Below, in pieces: positions 15,153-23,739 of a DNA stretch of 64,000 nucleotides; the stretch's first letter is position 1, and the number at the start of each line of letters is the position of its first letter. The translations under genes and the position numbers were made by a program. The notes below the pieces were generated by a model. It saw nothing but the letters and a program-made list of their open reading frames with translations. It made no database searches and was not told where the DNA came from. Source of the DNA: Nitrososphaerota archaeon (GTDB lineage Archaea > Thermoproteota > Nitrososphaeria > Nitrososphaerales > UBA183); NCBI GenBank assembly GCA_029784795.1, contig JAFMAW010000001.1:89370-153369 (forward strand). Reading direction: 5' to 3'.

Positions 15153-17200
15153 TCCCGGCATACCTGATCTCCGGCCTCCTCTTCGGGACCCTAGCGCTGT
15201 TCGGTGCGGGTTTCGCGCTAGGGCTGTTCGCCAAGAAGGCCGCATACGTGCTGGGGGGCGTGGGTTCCGCCCTGGGGGTGGCGCTCTCGCTTATCGCTCT
15301 GACGTCGGGCAGGACGGTCTCCATCGACCTCTGGCTGGTGAACTCCACGAGCCACGCCCAACTCCAGGTCTCCTCGCTCAACGCCTATTTCCTCCTGATT
15401 TCTTCGCTGGTCTGGCTAGGGACCTGCCTGTACTCTGTGAGGTACGATGACGACTATCCTAATTCCCTCTCTTCTCTCCTGCTCCTCACCATCCTGTCGA
15501 TGGTCATCGTACTGGTGAGCGGTGACGCGTTCACCTTCCTGATCGGCTGGGAGTCGATGACCATCGCTTCCTTCTTCATGATCCTCGAAGGGAAGGGGGA
15601 CAAGGAGGGGGTGAGGAACGCGGCTTACCTCTTCCTGGCCTTCGGGGAAGGGAGCAGCGTGCTCATCATGCTCTCCTTTGCCGGACTCTTCTCCGCCGCA
15701 GGCACCTTCAGCTTCATGGGCCCCGCCGCCAGGGTTGTCACGCCTCTGGGTCCTTGGATCTTCGTCACCGCCCTCCTGGGCTTCGGCCTGAAGATGGGGC
15801 TGGCCCCGTTCCATATGAGCGAATGGCTCCCGATAGCTCACTCGAGCGCCCCTTCGAACGCGTCAGCCCTGCTCTCTTCAACGCTCACCCTCATGGGGGT
15901 CTACGGCATCATCGACGTCGTCTCGCACCTGGGAGGGTATCAACTGTGGTGGGGATGGCTCGCCCTGACCGTCGGGGGGGTGTCGGCCCTCCTGGGGGCC
16001 CTGTTCAGCTCGGTCTCCGAGCACTCGAAGGGCCTGCCCGCGTACAGCACCATAGAGAACAACGGGATGATAGTGGTGGCCATCGGTGTGTATCTCATCG
16101 CCACCTACTATAGGCTCACCTTCCTGGCTGACTTCGCCCTGGTGGCAGCCCTCTTCCACGCTTTCTCTCACTCCGTCTCGAAGGCGTCCCTCTTCCTGTT
16201 GAACGGGTGGATGAGCAAGCTCAGGGGGACCTTCGACCTGACCAGCGCAAACCCGGTCCCCGCGGGTGGGGTGAGGGGGGTAGGCGCCATCGGAATCTTC
16301 ACCGCCCTCTCGCTCGCGGCCGTCCCCCCACTCGCCGGATTCGTCTCGGAGTGGATGATCCTCGAAGCGCTGTTCCAGTCGTTCAGGTTCGGAGATCTGG
16401 CCAGCCAGATCTTGGGTGCCTTGGTGGGGGCGGTGGTCGCCCTCGCCGCTGGCATAATGGTGGTCACCATGACCAAAGTCTATGGGTTCGGAATACTCTG
16501 GCCGAAGAGGATCGCTGCGCCTGGCGAAAAGGGAGGGGGGTACATCGAGGGGGGCCTCGCCTACTTCGCAGCGCTCATCGTCGCGGTCGGCGTAGCGGCG
16601 CCGGGCGTGTTCTACCTCGCCTCTCAGGCGGCATCGCGGATGCTGGGGGCGAACCCATATGGGCTGTTCGTCACAGGGCTGCTGGGCGTCCCCGCCCCGT
16701 TCGTGATCCTCTCAGGCAGCCCGTTCGGCGGCTTCTCCCCCACCTTCACAGCCCTGGCGTTCCTCTCCATCCTGATGGTCACCCTGGCCGTCGCCGGTGC
16801 CGTCCGAGCGCGTCCCCCCCGATTCGGGCTCCGCGTCAGGAGGACCCCCGGATGGTTCGCGGGAGCGGCCCTGGCGGACGACTCCTCCGCCATGTACAAC
16901 TCCTTCGGCTACAGCACGCCGATCAGAGTCATGCTGAGGTTCCTCTTCAGGACCAAGGAGAGCGTGGTCCAGGTAGGCCCTGTGCAGCGGACGGTCATCA
17001 GGTCCCCAGAGGAGTATGTGGTGGACCTCGAGGTGCTCGACGTGTTCAAGAAGTTCTACGACGTCCTCGCCAAGTGGGCCTTGGGGCTATCCGCCTATAC
17101 GAGCAGGAAGGTGATGCCTGGGAAGCTGGGCCTCTACATCGTCTACATAATGGCCGCCCTCGTCTTTGTGCTGACCTACATCCTGCTCACCGCAGGCTGA
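15149..17200 (+). CDS. HyfB/NuoL-like antiporter-type subunit of Ehr complex
   Basis: The 683-residue protein of the NuoL/MrpA family has about 16 helices. Motifs are AFTFLIGWESMTIASFFMIL near residue 130, LGFGLKMGLAPFHMSEWLP near 210 and HAFSHSVSKASLFLLNGWM near 340 (Lys and His of the ion path). A soluble insert after about residue 550 (RARPPRFGLRVRR and following) precedes the final helix. The frame is open further upstream, but the ATG at 15149 overlapping the small-subunit stop is the natural start. It completes a complex with two antiporter modules, which implies ion pumping or gradient-driven redox chemistry. Confidence 0.88.
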   Translation: MIPAYLISGLLFGTLALFGAGFALGLFAKKAAYVLGGVGSALGVALSLIALTSGRTVSIDLWLVNSTSHAQLQVSSLNAYFLLISSLVWLGTCLYSVRYDDDYPNSLSSLLLLTILSMVIVLVSGDAFTFLIGWESMTIASFFMILEGKGDKEGVRNAAYLFLAFGEGSSVLIMLSFAGLFSAAGTFSFMGPAARVVTPLGPWIFVTALLGFGLKMGLAPFHMSEWLPIAHSSAPSNASALLSSTLTLMGVYGIIDVVSHLGGYQLWWGWLALTVGGVSALLGALFSSVSEHSKGLPAYSTIENNGMIVVAIGVYLIATYYRLTFLADFALVAALFHAFSHSVSKASLFLLNGWMSKLRGTFDLTSANPVPAGGVRGVGAIGIFTALSLAAVPPLAGFVSEWMILEALFQSFRFGDLASQILGALVGAVVALAAGIMVVTMTKVYGFGILWPKRIAAPGEKGGGYIEGGLAYFAALIVAVGVAAPGVFYLASQAASRMLGANPYGLFVTGLLGVPAPFVILSGSPFGGFSPTFTALAFLSILMVTLAVAGAVRARPPRFGLRVRRTPGWFAGAALADDSSAMYNSFGYSTPIRVMLRFLFRTKESVVQVGPVQRTVIRSPEEYVVDLEVLDVFKKFYDVLAKWALGLSAYTSRKVMPGKLGLYIVYIMAALVFVLTYILLTAG

Positions 17201-17206
17201 GAGAGA

Positions 17207-17650
17207 TCAGGGCACTATGAGCAGAGAGTAGGGCCTGGACTTCAGGAAATGCGAAGACGTCGTCCCGACAAGCTTCTCGGAAGCGGAGTGCTGTAGGGCC
17301 CCGAGGACAACGAGGTCTGGCTTCAACGCGGATGCCAGCTCCAGAAGCTTCTCCCCCGGGTCCCCGACTTCTATGTGGGACGCTGCGTCGAGCAGGCCCT
17401 TCTTCACCGTCCGCTCGGCGTTCAGCAGGGTCTCAGCGGCTGACCTCTTCAGCGACTCCACAAGCTCGTCGGGGACGGGGTCTGGGGCTCCGGCCGGCTT
17501 CCGAACCACATATGCGATGTGAATCACCGAGACCTCGTTCTGCGAGGCGATCTCGACCGCGAGGGCGAGGGCGCGTTCCGACTGGGCCGACCCGTCGTAC
17601 CCCAAAAGCAGCTTTCTCAGCAGGGCTCTCCCACCTGTCAGCTCGGGCAT
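17207..17650 (-). CDS. Universal stress protein (UspA family)
   Basis: The 147-residue protein has a Rossmann-like UspA domain: KLLLGYDGSAQSERALALAV at the N-terminus and ALKPDLVVLGALQHS near residue 110, ending SRPYSLLIVP. The ATP-binding G-2x-G-9x-G(S/T) motif is present only in altered form (GALQHSASEKLVGTTSS), so nucleotide binding is uncertain. It is convergent with the end of the Ehr operon. Its promoter carries copy 3 of the TGTAAC palindrome, which links it to the same regulation. The TATA position would suggest a transcription start slightly inside the gene, so the true start codon is not settled. Confidence 0.85.
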   Translation of the reverse strand: MPELTGGRALLRKLLLGYDGSAQSERALALAVEIASQNEVSVIHIAYVVRKPAGAPDPVPDELVESLKRSAAETLLNAERTVKKGLLDAASHIEVGDPGEKLLELASALKPDLVVLGALQHSASEKLVGTTSSHFLKSRPYSLLIVP

Positions 17651-17670
17651 CAGCTATCGTGGGGATATAA

Positions 17671-17686
17671 GGTAACCGCCGTTACA
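17671..17686. promoter_or_regulatory. Operator palindrome, copy 3, upstream of uspA
   Basis: Read on the minus strand, TGTAACGGCGGTTACC has the same 6-4-6 layout as the two upstream copies, with one half-site mismatch (final C). It directly abuts TTATATCC (17663-17670), the TATA box of uspA. The conserved placement relative to TATA argues against coincidence. Confidence 0.68.
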
Positions 17687-17878
17687 CTGAACTGGAACGG
17701 TGGGCGGCCCTTCGCTCCCCCGGCGCTCCGACGGCCCGATGGCTAGCCTCCTGCGCGCCTGGTTCCCGCTCACCTTCCACTCCGCCCCCGACGAACATCG
17801 CCAGATGGACCGCTTAAATCCGGTTCCTGCTAAGCTCTGCGTGCCAGTTGAAGTCGGCCCTCAGGAGATGAACGAGAG

Positions 17879-18670
17879 GTGAAGAACCAATCATACCACA
17901 GGCACAGGACGAGGATTCAAGGGTCCCCAGAGCTTGACTTCCGTCAGCTCAGGGACAGGACCGTCAACGCCCTGAACAACCTCGGGAGACAGAAGTTCTC
18001 CGACGAACCGGGAGGCTATTCGCTCGAGAGCTGGGCCAGGGGGGTGGGCGTCCTGCTAGACGAGTTCGAAGAGAAGGCGGGCAAGGAAAACCTCTCACAC
18101 GAATACCACGCCGGGCGCCAAGAGCTCAACCGCCTTGTCTCCGAGCCCGTCCCACTCGCGTCACTCGACGAGGGAATCTCTGAGCTCAGGGCAACCGTCT
18201 CAGCCATGGAGAGCATGATGGCAGCCGAGAGCGGCAGGGTGGCTGCAAAGATCACAGAACTGAAGGCAGAGCGTGCGAGGCGCTCCAGCGAGCTGGATGC
18301 AGAGAAGGCCCACGCAGCTTCAGCCGCAAATGCGCAGAAGACCGACTCTCTTTTCAGCCGCCTCCTCGGCAGGAAAAGGCACCCGAACGACGACCGCGAC
18401 AGCAAGGTCAGGGAGCTCGAGGCGAGGCAATCCGACCTGTCTGCGGAGCTGCTAGCACAACAGAGACTGCTGAAAGAAATCGACTACCGACCCCCAGGGT
18501 CGCCGTTCGCCAAGGAGCGGGAGGAACTTGAGGCTGCTCAAACGAGGCTGGAAGAGCTGGAGAACGAGCGGATGGAGAGAGCCAATCTGGTCAACGAGCG
18601 GGCAAGGGTGACGGCTTCGCTCGCAGAAGCGATATCTGCGATTCCGCACGGCGGAGCAGGAACGGCGTAG
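17879..18670 (+). CDS. Coiled-coil protein of unknown function
   Basis: A 263-residue protein, very rich in Glu, Ala, Arg and Leu, with long helical segments at about residues 90-140 (ELRATVSAMESMMAAESGRV...) and 165-250 (KVRELEARQSDLSAELLAQQ...). A linker, KTDSLFSRLLGRKRHPNDDR, joins the two helices. There is no signal peptide or membrane segment and I recognise no family. A TATA tract (CTTAAATC, about 17813-17820) lies some 60 bases before the GTG start, and GAGAGG just before it could bind the ribosome. The adjoining genes do not suggest a pathway. Confidence 0.65.
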   Translation: MKNQSYHRHRTRIQGSPELDFRQLRDRTVNALNNLGRQKFSDEPGGYSLESWARGVGVLLDEFEEKAGKENLSHEYHAGRQELNRLVSEPVPLASLDEGISELRATVSAMESMMAAESGRVAAKITELKAERARRSSELDAEKAHAASAANAQKTDSLFSRLLGRKRHPNDDRDSKVRELEARQSDLSAELLAQQRLLKEIDYRPPGSPFAKEREELEAAQTRLEELENERMERANLVNERARVTASLAEAISAIPHGGAGTA

Positions 18671-18754
18671 GTCAGCCGCCCTCCCAGCAGGCTCTCTCGG
18701 ACTAGAGCGTGCCTGCGCCTCGCCTTCAGAGGGCGCAAGACTCTCCGCGCCGAG

Positions 18755-18982
18755 CTAGGCGCGTTCCTTGACCCTGCACCAGCACCGGTATCCCTCGGCG
18801 AAGCCCAGCGCGCGATATGGCACCTCGGCAGGCTCGTTGCCCGGGACAACCTGGAGGCAGGCCGTCTTCGCCCCGCTCCGCTCCCCCCACCTGAGCAGGC
18901 TGAGCACAACGGCGCGCGCCAGCCCGCGGCGGCTCGGGAGGGTGGTGGTATCGCCAAGCGCTGTTCTTAAGACATGGCCCAA
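18755..18982 (-). pseudogene. C-terminal fragment of a GNAT acetyltransferase
   Basis: The 75-residue frame matches only the end of the GNAT fold: TTTLPSRRGLARAVVLSLLR corresponds to acetyl-CoA-binding motif A, and VVPGNEPAEVPYRALGFAEG to motif B. The N-terminal half of a GNAT domain is missing, and the DNA upstream is occupied by the divergent ubaA gene starting at 19000. It is most simply a truncated remnant. A stand-alone mini-protein is less likely because the substrate-binding half is gone. Confidence 0.6.
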
Positions 18983-18999
18983 GAATCTGGCTGCCAGGT

Positions 19000-20148
19000 T
19001 TGACCACGGCAGGCTCCGGGGCGCTTTCCAAGAAAGAGCTGGAGAGGTACAGCAGGCAGTTGGTCCTCCCCGAGGTCGGCATGGGGGGCCAGCGCAAGCT
19101 GAAGTCCTCGAGGGTGCTGGTGGTGGGCGTCGGGGGACTGGGCATCCCTGCTTCGACGTACCTGGCCGCAGCCGGGGTGGGGGAAATAGGGATAGTCGAC
19201 CACGACAAGGTGGAGGTAAGCAACATCCACAGGCAGCCCCTGTATGCCGAAGGGGACGCCGGGAGGCAGAAGGTTGAGGTCGCGCGGGAAAGGTTACGGG
19301 AGACCAACCCCAACGTGTCCGTGTTCCCCCACAATGTCAGGCTGGACAGGTCGAACGCGCTGGACATCATCCGAGGCTACGACGTGGTTCTGGACTGCAC
19401 GGACAACTTCCCCACGCGCTACCTCGTCAACGACGCCTGCGTCATCGCGAGGACGCCTGACGTCTACGCCAGCGTGTTCAGGTTCGACGGCCAGTCGTCG
19501 GTCTTCGCGGCTGAGTCAGGGCCGTGCTACAGGTGCCTCTTCCCTGTGCCCCCACCTCCTGGGGCTGTCCAGGACTGCGCCGAGTCGGGGGTGATGGGGG
19601 TCCTCCCCGGGCTCATGGGGACCATCCAGGCGGCCCAGGCGCTGAACATCCTGCTCGGCAACGGAAGGGCGCTGGTCGGGAGGCTGCTGCTGTTCAACGG
19701 CTCGGAGATGACCTTCGAAGAGGTCAAGGTGCGCAAGGACCCGGAGTGCCCCGTCTGCTCGCCGGCGCCGAGAATCAGGGAACTCATCGACTACGACGAA
19801 TTCTGCGGGCTGAGGCGAGAGGAGGCGCGGCGTGAGGAGGTGGCCCCCTCCGAGCTCAAGCGCATGCTCGGCTCCGAGACGAAGGTCGTCCTCCTCGACA
19901 TCCGAGAACCCTACGAGCGCCAGTTGTGCAGCATAGGAAGCTCGAGGCACATACCCATCGGAGAGCTAGCGCAGAGGGCCGGAGAGCTCGACAGGGAGGA
20001 AGAACTGGTCGTCTACTGCCACGTGGGGGTAAGGAGCGCGGCGGCAGTCGGCCTGCTCAAGTCGCTCGGGTTCAGGAAGGCGAGGAGCCTGGCTGGCGGG
20101 ATCAGGGCCTGGGCCGAGGAAGTGGACTCGTCAATCCCCGTGTACTGA
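19000..20148 (+). CDS. ubaA: E1-like UbaA/MoeB-ThiF adenylyltransferase with rhodanese domain
   Basis: A 382-residue two-domain protein. The N-terminal ThiF/MoeB fold has the nucleotide loop GVGGLG (about residues 43-48), NIHRQPLY, zinc pairs CYRC (near 178) and CPVC (near 251), and the catalytic Cys in DCAESGVMG (near 192). The C-terminal rhodanese domain (VVLLDIREPYERQL onward) carries the active-site loop YCHVGVRSA with Cys near 340. It should activate the diglycine protein encoded at 3746-4003 and pass sulfur to it for molybdopterin and tRNA thiolation or protein tagging. It starts with TTG. The neighbouring moaB and Cox genes suit the molybdenum role. Confidence 0.9.
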   Translation: MTTAGSGALSKKELERYSRQLVLPEVGMGGQRKLKSSRVLVVGVGGLGIPASTYLAAAGVGEIGIVDHDKVEVSNIHRQPLYAEGDAGRQKVEVARERLRETNPNVSVFPHNVRLDRSNALDIIRGYDVVLDCTDNFPTRYLVNDACVIARTPDVYASVFRFDGQSSVFAAESGPCYRCLFPVPPPPGAVQDCAESGVMGVLPGLMGTIQAAQALNILLGNGRALVGRLLLFNGSEMTFEEVKVRKDPECPVCSPAPRIRELIDYDEFCGLRREEARREEVAPSELKRMLGSETKVVLLDIREPYERQLCSIGSSRHIPIGELAQRAGELDREEELVVYCHVGVRSAAAVGLLKSLGFRKARSLAGGIRAWAEEVDSSIPVY

Positions 20149-20745
20149 GGGCCTCGCTTTCAGGCGACCTGCCTGGCGGCTTGGTCGCAGCTCGTGATGA
20201 GGCACGCTCTCGCCTGACGGTCCCTGGCCCCTGGCTATGAACACGACGTGCGAGAACTCCGCTGCGAAGGCGCCGAGGCATGTCCTTACGGCCCCCGGCG
20301 ACCCTGGCATGCACACCATGAGCTTCCCCCTGGCGACCCCGGCTGTCGCCCTGGACAGGACCCCCGCCGCCCCTATCTCGTCGTAGCTCAGCTTCCGGAG
20401 GAGCTCGCCGAAGCCGTCCAGCTCCTTCTCGAAGTACGGCCTGACCGACTCGATGGTGACGTCCCTGGGGGAGACGCCGGTCCCCCCGGTGAACAGGAGG
20501 ACGTCGTCCTTCCCGGACAGGAAGTCGCCCACCGCCTGCCTGATCATCGTCACGTCGTCTGATATCAGGCTCCTTCCGCTCACCCTGTGCCCTGCCTTGC
20601 GTAGCTCGGCTACGGCAACGTCTCCTCCCTCGTCGGTGCACTCCTCCCCTGCCTCCTTTCTGGAAAACCTGCTGGAACTGACCGTGACCACTCTGACGCT
20701 GACCCCTCCCCCGGCGTGGGCTCTGTGGTCTTCGTGCGGCCTCAC
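20131..20745 (-). CDS. moaB: Molybdopterin adenylyltransferase MoaB/MogA
   Basis: Adenylates molybdopterin before molybdenum insertion. The 204 residues include the family N-terminus HEDHRAHAGGGVSVRVVTVSS, then LLFTGGTGVSPRD near residue 85 and MVCMPGSPGAV near 145, which are the substrate-loop motifs. The GTG at 20745 is supported because MoaB proteins begin with a similar HRAHA segment. Its 3' end overlaps that of ubaA by 18 bases, convergently. A TATA tract (GATATAAC, about 20828) lies upstream. Confidence 0.88.
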   Translation of the reverse strand: MRPHEDHRAHAGGGVSVRVVTVSSSRFSRKEAGEECTDEGGDVAVAELRKAGHRVSGRSLISDDVTMIRQAVGDFLSGKDDVLLFTGGTGVSPRDVTIESVRPYFEKELDGFGELLRKLSYDEIGAAGVLSRATAGVARGKLMVCMPGSPGAVRTCLGAFAAEFSHVVFIARGQGPSGESVPHHELRPSRQAGRLKARPSVHGD

Positions 20746-20903
20746 GACGCCGCCGTCACCGCTCCACTGCAGCCTGGGGGACGCCTGACTCCTCGGACCG
20801 CACGGTCTCCCTTCTTCGTCTGTCCAGTTATATCTGCTCCTCCGTCAAGCGCCTCTCCGCCCACGAGCCGTCCAAGGTGCTCCGTGCCGCCGAGCGAAAC
20901 GAG

Positions 20904-21782
20904 CTAGCCGCGGGCGCTTGCCGCAGGCCCCCCAGACGTACGGGCCTTGGCCGGGAGCTTCTTCTCGTATCTCTCAGCGACCGCCTCGGCCATTATGCTG
21001 AGGGCTATCTCTGCGGGGGTCACCGCGCCTATGTCTGCCCCTGCCGGGGACCGGAGGGATGCGACGAACGCCTCTGCTACCCCTGCCTTCCTCAGCGCGG
21101 CCCGGTCCTCCTCGGCCCTCTTGGCGCTCGCCACCAGGGCGACGTACCTCGGGTGGAACTGCGACAGGGCCTGCAGGACCAGGACGTCCCTCTCGCCCTT
21201 CGTCAGCACCACGACGGAGTCGGAAGGTGAGAGGTCGAGCTTCGACAGGTCGAAAGAAGGGTCGCCGATCAGCCTGTCCGGCTCTTCGCTCAGCACCGGG
21301 CTGTGGTCGACCACCACCACCTCGAAGTCGAGCCCCTTGCCCAGCCTGACAAGCGCATCCTCGACGTCGTCCTTGCCTCCCTGGCCGACCAGGACGAGCC
21401 TCTGAGCCGGGAGGAACGGCTCGAAGTATACCTCCATGGCGCCTCCGACCCTGGCCTCGACGTGGACCTCGTCCTCTGTCTGGGACCTCACGGCCGGCCC
21501 GGCCGAGCCCTCCGCCGCGTCGAGGTACACTTTGACCGTCCTCGGCGCACCAGCCCCCATGACCTTCTTTGCGTAGGACGCTAGGGCGGACTCAGGAAAT
21601 CCGCCCAGGCCGCCGCATACCACCTTCCCGGTCCCCGAGACGATGGCCTTGGAGCCAGGCCCCCCCATGGACCCGCCTTCGGCCTTCACCACGGTGGCGA
21701 CCACGAAAGGCTCACCTTTCTCTGCCAGCGCACCCATCGTCTTGGCGAGCTCTGACTGGCTCAACCCTTCGCCGCCGGCCAT
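20904..21782 (-). CDS. XdhC/CoxF-like molybdenum hydroxylase maturation factor
   Basis: The 292-residue protein has an N-terminal XdhC segment (VVATVVKAEGGSMGGPGSKAI) and a C-terminal Rossmann-type domain (LVLVGQGGKDDVEDALVRLG, then PAGADIGAVTPAEIALSIMA). XdhC proteins bind and sulfurate the molybdenum cofactor for xanthine-dehydrogenase/CO-dehydrogenase type enzymes. The ATG at 21782 is only about 12 bases from a TATA tract (21791-21799), so the in-frame TTG at 21764 may be the true leaderless start. It is located next to coxG and coxSML, its expected clients. Confidence 0.85.
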   Translation of the reverse strand: MAGGEGLSQSELAKTMGALAEKGEPFVVATVVKAEGGSMGGPGSKAIVSGTGKVVCGGLGGFPESALASYAKKVMGAGAPRTVKVYLDAAEGSAGPAVRSQTEDEVHVEARVGGAMEVYFEPFLPAQRLVLVGQGGKDDVEDALVRLGKGLDFEVVVVDHSPVLSEEPDRLIGDPSFDLSKLDLSPSDSVVVLTKGERDVLVLQALSQFHPRYVALVASAKRAEEDRAALRKAGVAEAFVASLRSPAGADIGAVTPAEIALSIMAEAVAERYEKKLPAKARTSGGPAASARG

Positions 21783-21908
21783 CTTCCGACTTTATAACTA
21801 TCGGGAGCCGTCGCGGCGCGCGAAATGGACGGAGCTGCCCGGGTCTGACTGGGCCGCTCCGAGATGCTTACATCCACCTGCGCCGGGCTCCTCGCGGGAG
21901 GAATGGCG

Positions 21909-22352
21909 ATGCACTTCGAAGGGAACTTCGACGCTCGGGCGCCACCCGCGAGGGTCTACTCCGCCCTGATGGACCCCAACGAGCTCTCAGCCTGCATGCC
22001 GGGCTTCCAGAGGGCAGAAGTGAAGTCGCCGGGCGAGTTCACGGTGGTGGTGAAGGCAGGGGTCTCCTTCATCAGGGGGGACTTCACCATCAGGTTCAGC
22101 CTGGCAGAGGCCCGGGAACCGACCCACGCCAAGCTCCTGGGGAGGGGGTCGGGGATGGGGAGCGTCGTCGACATCGAGGCGACCATGGACATCTCGGAAG
22201 CCGCAGGGGGAGGTTCGTCCATGAAGTGGTCCGCTGAGGCGAGGGTGGGGGGGAAGATCGCCTCGCTCGGGGAGCGCCTCCTGGAGGGTCAGGCCGAGAA
22301 GATAATCAGGGAGATGTTCGCGTGCCTCCGGGCGAAGTTCGACCGGGCCTAG
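21909..22352 (+). CDS. coxG: CoxG-family (SRPBCC) protein
   Basis: A 147-residue START/SRPBCC-fold protein: FEGNFDARAPPARVYSALMD, PNELSACMPGFQRAE, then MKWSAEARVGGKIASLGERL. CoxG helps attach or mature CO dehydrogenase in bacteria. ATGs at 21903 and 21909 are both possible; the GGAGG ends at 21901, giving a proper spacing only for 21909. It is convergent with coxS, ending 22 bases apart, and divergent from xdhC. Confidence 0.83.
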   Translation: MHFEGNFDARAPPARVYSALMDPNELSACMPGFQRAEVKSPGEFTVVVKAGVSFIRGDFTIRFSLAEAREPTHAKLLGRGSGMGSVVDIEATMDISEAAGGGSSMKWSAEARVGGKIASLGERLLEGQAEKIIREMFACLRAKFDRA

Positions 22353-22374
22353 GCGCGGCCCCGGCAGAGCAGGT

Positions 22375-22860
22375 CTAGGCCTTGCGCCTGCGTCGGGCCT
22401 TGGCTGCGTACTTCACCGATTCGATGATCTTCTCGTAGCCCGTGCACCTGCATATGTTGCCTGATATCGCTGTCCTGATCTCGTCCTCGGTAGGGTCTGG
22501 GTTCTCCTTGAGGAGAGCGTAGGCTGAAATCAGCATCCCGGGGGTGCAGAATCCGCACTGCAGGCCGTGCTTAGCCACAAAGCCCTCCTGCACCGGGTCC
22601 AGCTTCCCATGGTCTCCCAGGCCTTCCACCGTCATCACCTTCCTCCCGTCTGCCTGTACAGCCAGCACGGTGCACGACTTCACCGCCTTCCCGTCCAGGA
22701 GGACCGTGCACGCCCCGCAGCTGGTGGTGTCGCACCCTATGTGGCTCCCGGTGAGGCCGAGGTTCTCTCTGAGGAAGTGCACCAGCAGCAGCCGTGGCTC
22801 CACGTCGGCCTCCCTCTTGACGCCGTTGACCTCCACCGCGATGCGCCTCGTCTGAGGCAT
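22375..22860 (-). CDS. coxS: Form II CO-dehydrogenase-like small [2Fe-2S] subunit
   Basis: The 161-residue iron-sulfur subunit of a molybdenum hydroxylase. Plant-type cluster ligands are in GCDTTSCGACTVLLDGK with a following Cys (KSCTVLAV), and the C-terminal cluster ligands are in QCGFCTPGM and NICRCTGY. It carries electrons from the Mo site to FAD. It is the last gene of the order L-M-S and starts directly after the coxM stop. Confidence 0.92.
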   Translation of the reverse strand: MPQTRRIAVEVNGVKREADVEPRLLLVHFLRENLGLTGSHIGCDTTSCGACTVLLDGKAVKSCTVLAVQADGRKVMTVEGLGDHGKLDPVQEGFVAKHGLQCGFCTPGMLISAYALLKENPDPTEDEIRTAISGNICRCTGYEKIIESVKYAAKARRRRKA

Positions 22861-23739
22861 CTACGTCCGCCTCCTCGCCCGCTGGCTGGCCCTCTCCAAA
22901 CCCCTGGCCACGAGCAGCCTGATCAGGCCCCGCTTGTACTCCTCGGTGCCTCTGATGTCCGACGTCGGCGACGACGCGTCGGCGGCGAGCTCCCCCGCTT
23001 CCTGGGCCGCCCTCCTGTCTGTGGCTTTCTTCCCGAGCATGGCCTCTTCTGCCTTGGCGGCCTTCAGCGCTGTCGGCCCTGCGCTGGTGAGGCCTATCCC
23101 GACCCTGGTGCACTCGGACTCCCTGCCAAGGCTCACCTGCACCGCGACGCCGGCGGTAGCGAAGTCTGCGACCTTCTGCTCCACCTTCAGGTAGACCCCT
23201 CCGCTGCGCGGGGGCGGTACCGGGATCAGGGCCTCGGTGAGTATCTCGTCATGGGCCAAGGCGGTTGTGAACGTGTCGACGAAGAAGTCTTCGGCCCTGA
23301 CCGACCGCTCTCCGGAAGGCCCGGTGGCTGCGAGGTCCCCTCCAGCCGCAAGGAGGACCGCGGGGAGGTCGTTGGAAGGATCACCGTGCGAAAGGTTGCC
23401 GCCGACGGTCCCGAGGTTGCGGACCAGCGGGTCTGCTATCGTCAGCGAGGCATCGTGGAGCGCCCCGTATCTCTTCTTCAGCAGGGCAGAACTGTTGAGG
23501 GTCGAAACCCTGGTCAGCGCCCCGATCCTGAGGAACCCCCCTGACTCCCTGATGTAGTCGAGCCCGGTGACCCTGTTGATGTCTACCAACAGGGCGGGGG
23601 CGGCCAGGCGCAGCTTGAGGAGCGGGATCAAGCTCTGACCCCCGGCGAGGACCTTCGCCTCGCCTCCCCTGCTCTTCAGGAGGTCAACAGCCTCCCGGAC
23701 GCTCTTCGGGGCGGCATATTCGAACCGTGGTGGAATCAT
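22861..23739 (-). CDS. coxM: CO-dehydrogenase-like FAD subunit
   Basis: The 292-residue FAD-binding subunit: RFEYAAPKSVREAVDLLKS at the N-terminus, AKVLAGGQSLIPLLKLRLA near residue 40 (FAD pyrophosphate loop), and NLGTVGGNLSHGDPSNDLPA near 105 (second FAD motif). The ATG overlaps the coxL stop by four bases. It passes electrons from the [2Fe-2S] clusters to an external acceptor, probably the respiratory chain. Confidence 0.91.
   Translation of the reverse strand: MIPPRFEYAAPKSVREAVDLLKSRGGEAKVLAGGQSLIPLLKLRLAAPALLVDINRVTGLDYIRESGGFLRIGALTRVSTLNSSALLKKRYGALHDASLTIADPLVRNLGTVGGNLSHGDPSNDLPAVLLAAGGDLAATGPSGERSVRAEDFFVDTFTTALAHDEILTEALIPVPPPRSGGVYLKVEQKVADFATAGVAVQVSLGRESECTRVGIGLTSAGPTALKAAKAEEAMLGKKATDRRAAQEAGELAADASSPTSDIRGTEEYKRGLIRLLVARGLERASQRARRRT

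Noticed and set aside
9980..17200. Functional [NiFe] group 4 hydrogenase
   Set aside because: All four Ni-Fe cysteine positions of the large subunit are replaced (A151, F154, Q436, F439), so a hydrogen-evolving site is not possible.
16207..17220. Plus-strand frame of 337 residues inside the HyfB-like gene
   Set aside because: Arg/Gly/Pro-rich shadow of the true frame; no start signals or motif.
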